Assembly (NCBI RefSeq): GCF_900172295.1
Contig: NZ_FWFL01000004.1
Location: 1 to 64,000 of the forward strand
Source: Roseovarius litorisediminis
GTDB taxonomy: Bacteria > Pseudomonadota > Alphaproteobacteria > Rhodobacterales > Rhodobacteraceae
DNA: 64,000 bases
Reading direction: 5' to 3'
Each line of letters begins with the position of its first letter. Position 1 is the stretch's first letter. This document shows, piece by piece, positions 57,452 through 64,000 of the stretch. The notes under the pieces are model-generated. The model did not search any database, had not been told where the DNA came from, and was given only the letters and a program-made list of their open reading frames with translations. The translations under genes were made by a program, and so were the position numbers.

Positions 57452-58006
57452 TTTTCTTGTACATTCAAACTGTTGCGGGGCTGCGTTGCTACGCAGGAAT
57501 ACGCCCCAATATCCCCCGATTTGCCCCTTTTCGACGACTCAGCACACACGATATGGCCACTATAAGCAAGCTTCCCTCCGGTGGATGACCCAAGTCCAGA
57601 TCAGACGCAAGGGTGGCTCATGCCAGCAAGACCTTTCACCGCTCAGGCGACGCCCACAAAAGGGCCGCGCCCGGGGCGGAGACACGTGTCGATCAGGGCC
57701 TGTCACCTACAAGCACGTTCGCCGCCCGCCTTGAGATGTGAATCGGCATGCAAAACTGACCCACCCTTTGTTCCGCAAACATCTCAATTGAGCGCTTCGG
57801 CATCGGGCCGAGGATGTGAAGGTATTTTTGCAACTCAGGGGCCAGATCGTGGCGTGCTGAGATAACACGCGAGGACAAATCGCGCCCACCGCACGCAAAC
57901 TGCATATGCCTTTATGATTCCTGTCACCCTCTCCCATGCCCAATGTCTCACCTCCCTACGTGACAAAGCACGTTCGTAATCAGTGCTTCAGAAATGCCCC
58001 GAACGA
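57452..58006. other. Non-coding or decayed stretch before the stress island
   Basis: No plus-strand gene is supported here. On the minus strand 57693-57905 is open for 70 codons (with DLAPELQKYLHILG and AEQRVGQFCMPIHISRRAAN), readable as a protein fragment but without a ribosome binding site or a known family. It may be the remnant of a gene lost when the island arrived. Confidence 0.35.
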
Positions 58007-58020
58007 CCGATTTCGATCAA
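58007..58020. promoter_or_regulatory. Degenerate FNR-box-like half site
   Basis: CCGATTTCGATCAA matches the FNR consensus TTGATnnnnATCAA in eight of ten defined positions, with the right half perfect. It lies about 150 bases before the alcohol dehydrogenase start, which is far for direct activation. Confidence 0.25.
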
Positions 58021-58100
58021 AAGGCACCTGCCTATTCGCCTCAACCGGCAATAAATGACTGATCGTCGCGCAATAAAGACCGCTATGACATCCGGACAAA

Positions 58101-58114
58101 TTGACCAGCATCAT
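58101..58114. promoter_or_regulatory. Candidate FNR/CRP-type site upstream of the alcohol dehydrogenase
   Basis: TTGAC-CAGC-ATCAT matches TTGATnnnnATCAA in eight of ten positions. Its centre is about 60 bases before the ATG. If the transcript starts about 41.5 bases downstream (near 58149), the spacing fits a class II FNR-activated promoter, and the GAGGA at 58155-58159 would lie just inside the mRNA. The start site is inferred. Confidence 0.5.
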
Positions 58115-58167
58115 TTCCGTGCAGGGCGCGCAGGCTAAGCTCCACACTCACCCAGAGGAAAAGACCC

Positions 58168-59151
58168 ATGCGTGCGATGGTTCTGAGAGAGGGCGCTTCC
58201 AGCCTTGTGCTTGAGCAGCTTGCACCGCCTGGATGCGGTCCGCGACAGGTGCGCCTGCGGGTCGAGGCCTGCGGTGTGTGTCGCACCGATCTTCACATTG
58301 TCGACGGAGATTTGAAGAAGCCCGTTTTTCCGCTGATCCCCGGCCACGAAATCGTCGGGCGCATCACCGAAACCGGGCCGGATGTCAGGGGCCTGACCTT
58401 GGGCCAGCGTGTGGGCGTGCCATGGCTGGGTCAGACCTGCGGGCAGTGTCAGTACTGTCGCATGGGCCGGGAAAACCTTTGCGACGCGCCCGGCTTCACC
58501 GGCTATACGCTGAACGGCGGCTACGCCGAAGAATGCGTCGCGGATGCCGCCTATGTGTTCCCCTTGCCGCAGGACGTCGAACCGGCCGGGCTGGCGCCGC
58601 TTCTTTGCGCGGGGCTCATTGGGTATCGCAGCTACCGGATGGCTGGCGACGCAGGGCGCCTGGGGTTCTATGGTTTTGGCGCGGCGGCCCATATCCTTGT
58701 CCAGATCGCCGCCTGGCAGGGGCGCGAGGTTTATGCCTTCACGCGCCCGGGTGATCTGGCCGGACAGGAGTTCGCGCGCCAGCTTGGGGCCGTTTGGGCC
58801 GGCGGATCCGATCAGAGACCCGATGTCGCACTGGATGCGGCGATCCTCTTTGCACCCGTCGGCGCTCTGGTCCCCCGCGCGCTCAAGACCCTGCGAAAGG
58901 GCGGCCGCGTCGTCTGCGCGGGCATCCACATGAGCGATATCCCGTCGTTTCCCTACGCCGACCTTTGGCACGAACGTCAGGTGATGTCGGTTGCCAATCT
59001 GACGCGGCAGGATGGCGATGAATTCTTTCCGCTCGCGCAGAAGGCAGATGTGCGCACCCATACAACCCCCTACCCCCTCGAAAAGGCGAATGAAGCCCTA
59101 GATGATCTGCGGGCGGGCCGCCTCAAGGGCGCGGCAGTGCTGCTGCCATAA
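58168..59151 (+). CDS. Zinc-dependent alcohol dehydrogenase family protein
   Basis: A 327-residue medium-chain dehydrogenase. The catalytic zinc ligands are in EACGVCRTDLHIVDG and PLIPGHEIVGRI. The structural zinc cluster is GQTCGQCQYCRMGRENLC. The cofactor fold begins GRLGFYGFGAAAHILVQIA. It probably interconverts alcohols and aldehydes with NAD(P)H; the LIGYRSYRMAG segment is typical of the AdhA-like subgroup found with low-oxygen stress genes. GAGGA lies 8 bases before the ATG. It is the first gene of the island, with a candidate FNR site upstream. Confidence 0.92.
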   Translation: MRAMVLREGASSLVLEQLAPPGCGPRQVRLRVEACGVCRTDLHIVDGDLKKPVFPLIPGHEIVGRITETGPDVRGLTLGQRVGVPWLGQTCGQCQYCRMGRENLCDAPGFTGYTLNGGYAEECVADAAYVFPLPQDVEPAGLAPLLCAGLIGYRSYRMAGDAGRLGFYGFGAAAHILVQIAAWQGREVYAFTRPGDLAGQEFARQLGAVWAGGSDQRPDVALDAAILFAPVGALVPRALKTLRKGGRVVCAGIHMSDIPSFPYADLWHERQVMSVANLTRQDGDEFFPLAQKADVRTHTTPYPLEKANEALDDLRAGRLKGAAVLLP

Positions 59152-59194
59152 AGCCGCGGACGCGCGTGATATCTGCAAATTCCATGAAATTTTA

Positions 59195-59208
59195 TTGACA
59201 AAAATCAA
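59195..59208. promoter_or_regulatory. Candidate FNR box upstream of the three-domain fusion gene
   Basis: TTGAC-AAAA-ATCAA matches the FNR consensus TTGATnnnnATCAA in nine of ten positions. It lies between the alcohol dehydrogenase stop and the fusion gene, with its centre about 41 bases before the ATG at 59243. Direct activation would place the transcript start at or very near that ATG, unless the true start codon is 59249 or later. Confidence 0.6.
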
Positions 59209-59242
59209 TCCGGATCATCGGGCACCCGCTACTCCTTTTATC

Positions 59243-61888
59243 ATGGATATGATCACACAAAAATTCCTGGATCGCGCAGACGCAGGCCGAGTATTGGCCA
59301 GGCTTCTGACGGAAATGGAACTGGATCGCCCGCTGATCTATGCCTTGCCGCGCGGCGGCGTGCCCGTGGCCGTCGAAGTTGCAAAAAGGCTCGGTGCACC
59401 GCTTGATCTGCTGCTTGTCCGCAAGATCGGCGCGCCGCGCAATCCCGAAGTCGCCCTTGGCGCATTGGTAGAGGGCGCGGAGGAGCAGATCGTCATCAAC
59501 GAAGATGTCCGGCGCGCGTCAGGGGCAGATGAGGCCTATATCGCGCGGGCGGTGGCCGACCAGAGAGCCGAGCTTGAGCGGCGCAAGGCGCTCTACCTCG
59601 GCAACCGGACGCGCCCGGATCCGAGCGGCCGCACCGTTGTTGTCATCGATGACGGATTGGCAACCGGCGCCACCATGAAGGCGGCGCTGATCGGGTTGAA
59701 ACGCTCTGGCCCGGCGCGCATCGTAGTGGCCCTGCCCGTTGCTCCCAAGTCGGCATTGCGGGAAATATATGATCAGGCCGACGATATCATCTGCGTTCAT
59801 CCGGTCACCGCCTTTCTGGGTGTCGGCGCATTCTACAAAGACTTTCACCAGTTGTCGGACGACGAAACGGTCAGGCTGCTCAACTCGGTCGGGACCGCCT
59901 CTTCGCAAGAGGCCCAGAGCATCCACAAGAGACAGGTGGCCATTCCGCCCCTGGGCCTGATCGGCGACCTGGCGGTTCCCAAAAACCCGCGCGGCATCAT
60001 CCTTTTTGCCCATGGAAGCGGGTCCAGCCGCCGAAGCCCCCGAAACACCTACGTTGCCGAAAAATTCAATGATGAAGGCTTTGCAACGCTTCTGTTCGAC
60101 CTCTTGACACCCGAGGAAGGCAAAGACCGTCGCAATGTCTTTGACATCCCCCTGCTCGCGGATCGCGTGGTCGAAGCGTCGATGTGGATCACGTCAGAAC
60201 CCGACCTTGAGGATCTTCCGCTGGGCGTCTTCGGGGCAAGTACAGGTGCCGCGGCGGCGCTTGTGGCCGCCGCAGAGCTCAGAGGCAGAGTTGGCGCAGT
60301 CGTGTCGCGGGGGGGGCGCCCGGATCTGGCCCTGGAATTTCTACCGCAGGTCCAGGGCGCCACGCTGCTTATCGTCGGCGGCCGGGACACCGAGGTCATA
60401 GAGTTGAACAAACAGGCGCTTGCGGCGCTGAGGTGCGAAAAGAAGCTGGCGATCGTTCCGGGTGCGGCTCACCTCTTCGAGGAACCGGGCACGCTGGACG
60501 TTGTCATAGATCATGCCGCCGACTGGTTCAGGACGCATCTGCGGGCGACGCCACTCGAAATCCCCACAGCGGTAGCGAAACCTGAGCCCGAGACGGCACT
60601 GTCCCCCCTCAGGGCCGCCGCCGAACCATTGCCTGCGATAAATGATCCCGCCTTTGCTCAGGCATTTGACCGATTTGGCTCAAAACGTGTTGTTCTTCTG
60701 GGCGAGGCGTCCCATGGAACCTCGGAATTCTACCGCGCCCGCGCCGCCATCACGCGGCGACTGATCGAAGACCACGGCTTTTCCATCGTGGCCGTCGAAG
60801 CCGACTGGCCCGACGCCGCGAGCGTTGATCACCACATCCGTCAAAAACCATACCAGGCGATGCAGGACACGCCCTTTGCGCGGTTCCCGACATGGATGTG
60901 GCGCAACGAAGAATTCGCGGCGTTCACACGCTTTTTGAAGCAACATAATCACGCCAAGGCCATGGCCGAGCGCGTCGCGTTCTATGGCCTTGACCTCTAC
61001 AACATGAACGCGTCAATCGCAGAGATTCTCGCCTATCTGGATCGTGTGGACGAAAAAGCTGCCGCAGTGGCCCGTTCGCGTTTTGCCTGCCTTGCGCCCT
61101 GGTCAAGCAACCCTGCCGCTTATGGGCGGGCGGCTTTGACGCCGCAGTTCACGGTCTGCGAAAAAGCAGTGACGCAAATCCTGATCGACTTGCTGAAAAG
61201 AAAACTGGAATACACCGCCAAAGACGGCGATCAGTTTTTTGACGCGACGCAAAATGCCCGGCTCGTGGCAAATGCCGAGCGATATTACCGGGTTATGTAT
61301 TATGGCTCGCACCTGTCGTGGAACCTGCGCGACCAGCACATGTTCCAGACCCTCAAGCAAATCCTCGACCATGCCGGACCAGACAAAAAGGCCGTTATCT
61401 GGGCTCATAATTCCCACATCGGGGACGCACGACAGACCGACATGGGGCGCAGCCGGGGCGAATTGAATATCGGACAACTCTGTCGCGAGGAATACGGCGA
61501 AGACGCCGCTCTTATCGGCTTTGGAACCGCGTCCGGCACTGTTGCGGCGGCGTCGGAGTGGGACAGCCCGATGGAGATCAAGACAATCCGCCCGCCGCTT
61601 CCCGGCAGCTTTGAGGCGATCTGCCACGACGTTGATCTTGAACGGTTCCTTTGGGACTTCAAAAAGGATCAACCGGCTGCATTCCTCGATCTGATGGCCC
61701 AGCCCCGGCTCGAGCGCTTCATCGGCGTGATCTATCGCCCGGAAACCGAGAGGGCGAGCCACTACAGCTATGCGGACCTGTCCAGACAATACGACGCCTT
61801 TGTCTGGTTCGACCGGACGCAGGCGCTGACACCTCTCCCGACTCTGACACAGAAGGAAGAAGACGAGACTTATCCCTTCGGCCTGTGA
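59243..61888 (+). CDS. Three-domain fusion: phosphoribosyltransferase, alpha/beta hydrolase, erythromycin-esterase-like
   Basis: An 881-residue protein with three enzymatic folds. Residues about 1-215 form a type I phosphoribosyltransferase with the PRPP loop VVVIDDGLATGATMKAAL (131-148). Residues about 235-435 are a dienelactone-hydrolase-like alpha/beta hydrolase with the oxyanion region LFAHGSGSSRRSPRN, nucleophile S333 in GVFGASTGAAAA and H410 in PGAAHLFEEPG. Residues about 470-881 are erythromycin-esterase-like, with LLGEASHGTSEFYRAR (E488, H491), AVEADWPDA and IWAHNSHIGDAR. These domains often occur as neighbours in bacterial stress clusters; one chain may couple their reactions. The real substrates are unknown, and macrolide resistance should not be assumed. 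The ATG at 59243 has only a weak ribosome site. Confidence 0.9.
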   Translation: MDMITQKFLDRADAGRVLARLLTEMELDRPLIYALPRGGVPVAVEVAKRLGAPLDLLLVRKIGAPRNPEVALGALVEGAEEQIVINEDVRRASGADEAYIARAVADQRAELERRKALYLGNRTRPDPSGRTVVVIDDGLATGATMKAALIGLKRSGPARIVVALPVAPKSALREIYDQADDIICVHPVTAFLGVGAFYKDFHQLSDDETVRLLNSVGTASSQEAQSIHKRQVAIPPLGLIGDLAVPKNPRGIILFAHGSGSSRRSPRNTYVAEKFNDEGFATLLFDLLTPEEGKDRRNVFDIPLLADRVVEASMWITSEPDLEDLPLGVFGASTGAAAALVAAAELRGRVGAVVSRGGRPDLALEFLPQVQGATLLIVGGRDTEVIELNKQALAALRCEKKLAIVPGAAHLFEEPGTLDVVIDHAADWFRTHLRATPLEIPTAVAKPEPETALSPLRAAAEPLPAINDPAFAQAFDRFGSKRVVLLGEASHGTSEFYRARAAITRRLIEDHGFSIVAVEADWPDAASVDHHIRQKPYQAMQDTPFARFPTWMWRNEEFAAFTRFLKQHNHAKAMAERVAFYGLDLYNMNASIAEILAYLDRVDEKAAAVARSRFACLAPWSSNPAAYGRAALTPQFTVCEKAVTQILIDLLKRKLEYTAKDGDQFFDATQNARLVANAERYYRVMYYGSHLSWNLRDQHMFQTLKQILDHAGPDKKAVIWAHNSHIGDARQTDMGRSRGELNIGQLCREEYGEDAALIGFGTASGTVAAASEWDSPMEIKTIRPPLPGSFEAICHDVDLERFLWDFKKDQPAAFLDLMAQPRLERFIGVIYRPETERASHYSYADLSRQYDAFVWFDRTQALTPLPTLTQKEEDETYPFGL

Positions 61889-62305
61889 TCCTGTCCAAAG
61901 GGTTTTCGAGGAACCAGCAATCAACGGAACGGATACTAAAATGAACAGCGAAACCGGTTCATTTTTCTTGGTCTCTGACCTCTTGGCAGGGTTCTTGACA
62001 ACGGGCGGATTGCTTCCCACCTCATTTGCAGGAGATGCCATGAAAGGGTCTCCGGATCGTGGAATTGCGGGGGGCAGGCGCGCCGCTGCCATTTTCACAG
62101 CTGCACCCGAACTCGGTGGCAAAAACAAATGGCCGCCGATCTGTTTGACCACTCAGCATTCCCGATCGGAACCAATTCAAACGACATCTCTCGCAGTCCG
62201 GCTGCCACGTTCGCATGCCACGGGTCGGTCATTCGTACCTGCCCGCTGTCGATCAGGCAGCCGTCATTGGACGCAACAAAACCTACAGCCAAAAGGAGCG
62301 CCTAA
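61889..62305. other. Intergenic region before the Hsp20 genes
   Basis: About 415 bases. Frames are open on both strands (plus strand from 61941, running into the first Hsp20 gene; minus strand 62095-62292), but none shows a family or good start signals. The promoter of the small heat shock genes should lie here; I see neither a clear FNR box nor a convincing sigma-32 site. Confidence 0.45.
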
Positions 62306-62749
62306 ATGTTACAGACCACGTATTTGCCATGGAGTTACAACGATCCTTTCGCCGACATGCGTCGACTGCAGGGAGCGATGAACCGGCTTTTTGACGGCGG
62401 CCGGTCCTCCGAGCGGTCAGGGGCCTATCCGTCCGTAAACTTCTGGGTTGGCCAGGACAGCGTCGTCATGTCCGCTGAACTTCCGGGGCTCACCGATCAG
62501 GACATCGAACTGACCGTGAAGGATACGATGATTTCCCTTCGCGGCACCTACCCGGAACCAGAGACAGGCGATGACATCCGCTGGCACCGCCGCGAGCGTC
62601 CAGCCGGATCGTTCCTGCGTTCGATCGAGCTTCCCTTCCGGATCGACCCCGACCACATCGACGCGCGCTTTGAAAATGGTGTGCTGACTGTCGAAATGCA
62701 GCGGCCGGAAGACGACAGGCCCAAGCACATCCAGATCAAATCATCCTGA
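62306..62749 (+). CDS. Hsp20/alpha-crystallin small heat shock protein (1 of 3)
   Basis: A 147-residue ATP-independent holdase chaperone that keeps unfolding proteins soluble. The N-terminal arm has YNDPFADMRRLQGAMNRLF. The alpha-crystallin domain runs from PSVNFWVGQDSVVMSAELPG to FENGVLTVEMQ, and the C-terminal anchor is the IxI motif IQI (HIQIKSS). AAGGAG at 62290-62295 precedes the ATG. Three consecutive, clearly different Hsp20 genes follow one another with gaps of 25 and 42 bases, so they form one operon, probably with mixed oligomers. Confidence 0.95.
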   Translation: MLQTTYLPWSYNDPFADMRRLQGAMNRLFDGGRSSERSGAYPSVNFWVGQDSVVMSAELPGLTDQDIELTVKDTMISLRGTYPEPETGDDIRWHRRERPAGSFLRSIELPFRIDPDHIDARFENGVLTVEMQRPEDDRPKHIQIKSS

Positions 62750-62774
62750 ACGCAGACGCAAAAGGAGGAAAAAC

Positions 62775-63176
62775 ATGGCACAGGAACTCAAGCCACAAGC
62801 CGCAGGCACCGTCGCCCGATCAAACGGTGAAACAGAGCCCGCGACGCTTACCTTCACGCCAGCGGTCGATATCTTTGAGAAGGGTGACACCACCGTCATA
62901 ATAGCCGACATGCCCGGTGTGGCATCCGACGGTGTGGACGTCACGCTGGAGAGACAGGTTCTGACATTGCGCGGCACCGTTAAACCCCAAGCGCCGGAAG
63001 GGTATCGCCGCCTGTCTTCGGAGTACCGCGAAGGCGACTATCTTCGGGTCTTCACCCTGTCCGACAACATCGATCAGGCCAAGATCAATGCCGAGTTCAG
63101 GAATGGCGTTCTGCGGCTTGAATTGCCGCACGCAGCCGAAGCCAAGCCAAAGAAGATATCGGTAAAGGCAGCGTGA
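62775..63176 (+). CDS. Hsp20/alpha-crystallin small heat shock protein (2 of 3)
   Basis: A 133-residue chaperone with a short, hydrophilic N-terminal arm (AQELKPQAAGTVARSNGE), unlike its two neighbours. The alpha-crystallin domain opens FTPAVDIFEKGDTTVIIADM and closes FRNGVLRLELP, and the tail KKISVKAA carries the IxV anchor. Without the usual amphipathic arm it probably forms smaller oligomers or caps those of its partners; that is an inference. AAAGGAGG precedes the start. Confidence 0.95.
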   Translation: MAQELKPQAAGTVARSNGETEPATLTFTPAVDIFEKGDTTVIIADMPGVASDGVDVTLERQVLTLRGTVKPQAPEGYRRLSSEYREGDYLRVFTLSDNIDQAKINAEFRNGVLRLELPHAAEAKPKKISVKAA

Positions 63177-63218
63177 CGCGCCATCGTAGATTTTCAACGC
63201 AATCAAGGAGAAACCATC

Positions 63219-63728
63219 ATGCAGATCAAGGATCTTATTCCCTGGGGACATGACAAGGAGACCAGCCGCGCAAACGAAAACGGTACATCGAGCAATCCTC
63301 TGGTATCGCTGCAACGCGACATAAACCAGGTGTTCGAGGATTTTTGGCACAAGGTCGAAAACGGCTGGAATGGCGATGAAAGCGTGGTGGGAATGTTTGG
63401 TCCAAGCACCGATGTCACCGAAACCGACAAAAGCGTGAACGTCTCCGTCGAATTGCCCGGAATGACGGAAGAAGACATCGACATATCCCTGTCCGGCAAT
63501 TCGATGACGATCCGTGGCGAAAAGAAGATCGAGCACGAAGAGGAACACAAGGGCGTTTACATGTCCGAACGCCACTACGGCTCGTTCCATCGCACGGTGC
63601 CCCTGCCCGCCGGTATCGACCCTGACAAGGCTGAAGCGACCTACAAGAACGGCGTGCTGACAGTCAGCCTTCCCAAGACCGAAGAGGCGCTGGCAAACAT
63701 CAAACGCATTCCCGTGAAAGCCGCCTGA
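63219..63728 (+). CDS. Hsp20/alpha-crystallin small heat shock protein (3 of 3)
   Basis: A 169-residue chaperone, the longest of the three, with an N-terminal arm including SLQRDINQVFEDFWHKVENG. The domain starts FGPSTDVTETDKSVNVSVEL and contains TEEDIDISLSGNSMTIRGEK. An inserted charged segment (KKIEHEEEHKGVYMSERHYG) and the GVL motif (YKNGVLTVSLP) follow; the IPV tail motif ends it. CAAGGAG lies before the ATG. Confidence 0.95.
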   Translation: MQIKDLIPWGHDKETSRANENGTSSNPLVSLQRDINQVFEDFWHKVENGWNGDESVVGMFGPSTDVTETDKSVNVSVELPGMTEEDIDISLSGNSMTIRGEKKIEHEEEHKGVYMSERHYGSFHRTVPLPAGIDPDKAEATYKNGVLTVSLPKTEEALANIKRIPVKAA

Positions 63729-63737
63729 AACATGCGA

Positions 63738-63760
63738 GGGGCCGGGCTTCTCCCGGCCTC
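63738..63760 (+). terminator. Weak hairpin between the third Hsp20 gene and the protease
   Basis: GGCCGGG-CTTCT-CCCGGCC forms a stable stem, but only a broken T/C tract follows. It could attenuate or process the transcript rather than end it, since the protease gene lies only 58 bases after the Hsp20 stop. Confidence 0.4.
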
Positions 63761-63786
63761 TTGCTCTCGTCTGAAGGAGAGATGAA

Positions 63787-64000
63787 ATGGCTAAAGTTGT
63801 TTCTCGTCTGGGCCAGACGCTGGCCGCGATCCTGGTCTTTTCGATGACCTTCGCAGCGCCCGGCATGTCGCAGACCGCTGATCGACCCTTGTACCTAAAC
63901 GAAGACGGGCTGCCGACACTGGCGCCTTTGTTGGCCGAGGTGACGCCAGCCGTTGTCAACATCTCCGTCGAAAGCAGTCGCTCTGTCGAGATGAACCCGC
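63787..64000 (+). CDS. Do/DegP-type periplasmic serine protease (5' part)
   Basis: The first 71 codons are present; the gene continues beyond the window. A signal peptide (VSRLGQTLAAILVFSMTFAA, cleavage near AAPGMSQ) is followed by LPTLAPLLAEVTPAVVNISV, the opening of the trypsin-like domain of the Do family. The catalytic triad and PDZ domains would lie outside. AAGGAG at 63774-63779 decides the start; the overlapping ATG at 63782 soon meets a stop. It pairs periplasmic quality control with the cytoplasmic Hsp20 chaperones. Confidence 0.85.
   Translation, partial: MAKVVSRLGQTLAAILVFSMTFAAPGMSQTADRPLYLNEDGLPTLAPLLAEVTPAVVNISVESSRSVEMNP

Noticed and set aside
58135..59061. A 308-codon minus-strand frame opposite the alcohol dehydrogenase
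   Set aside because: The plus-strand gene has zinc ligands and a cofactor fold; the antisense frame has none.
59243..61888. Call as a macrolide resistance gene from the erythromycin-esterase-like domain
   Set aside because: The domain is only distantly like Ere enzymes, is fused to two other enzymes and lies in a stress cluster, so resistance is not a supported function.
61941..62381. A 146-codon plus-strand frame running into the first Hsp20 gene
   Set aside because: It overlaps the well-supported Hsp20 start in another frame, and its product is Arg/Ser/Thr-rich without a family.

Overview
The window reads as chromosomal DNA of a marine alphaproteobacterium of the Rhodobacteraceae (Roseobacter group). 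This rests on several things: high GC; a sarcosine oxidase soxBDAG operon; the ccmABCDG cluster with ccmI elsewhere; a secDF fusion next to yajC; the yfgM-bamB-der order; Hint-domain proteins; and many DUF families typical of that group (DUF427, DUF1223, DUF1289, DUF6314, Mth938-like, glyoxalase-related). The assignment is from recognised protein families and was not tested by a search.

Layout. 1-1640 is a decayed accessory stretch with an IS91-type transposase remnant and a cluster of TTCCCTGT repeats. 1640-8400 holds an M24 aminopeptidase, a DUF427 protein, tRNA-Leu(TAG), a degenerate Hint-like protein, the NAD(P)H-hydrate repair enzyme, and glnB-glnA (nitrogen control and ammonium assimilation). 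8600-11260 has a MltB-like lytic transglycosylase flanked by two unrecognised proteins of similar architecture. 11460-18480 holds small conserved genes, purB, a DUF1223 protein and acnA with a strong double-hairpin terminator. 18640-19520 is debris: a collapsed FG-GAP/Hint gene, a tiny ORF and GTACGAA-type repeats.

19518-26351 (minus strand) is a dense block, yajC-secDF-tauE-Mth938-ccmABCDG, covering protein export and cytochrome c maturation. 26735-34280 has serS, a DUF2235 hydrolase and yfgM-bamB-der. 33042-38071 is an RND efflux pair whose permease carries an unusual central insertion. 38093-42932 has an Atm1-like ABC exporter, a LysM protein, a LOG-family protein and a RarD-like permease. 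43150-50983 (minus strand) has an Hsp70-like protein, sodB and the sarcosine oxidase genes, so an H2O2-forming oxidase sits beside superoxide dismutase. 51196-53134 is a tight trio ccmI-ruvX-DUF1289. 53190-54720 is a more AT-rich stretch with two orphan genes. 54719-57451 has a PhyH-like dioxygenase, a TauE permease and dusA.

58168 to the end is the most distinctive part: a stress-gene island with a Zn-dependent alcohol dehydrogenase, an 881-residue three-domain fusion (phosphoribosyltransferase, alpha/beta hydrolase, erythromycin-esterase-like), three divergent Hsp20 small heat shock proteins in a row, and the start of a Do/DegP-type periplasmic protease that runs off the window. FNR/CRP-type palindromes lie in front of the first two genes, suggesting that low oxygen switches on this protein-repair module. 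The content recalls the transferable stress-tolerance loci known from other Proteobacteria, but the gene set is different.
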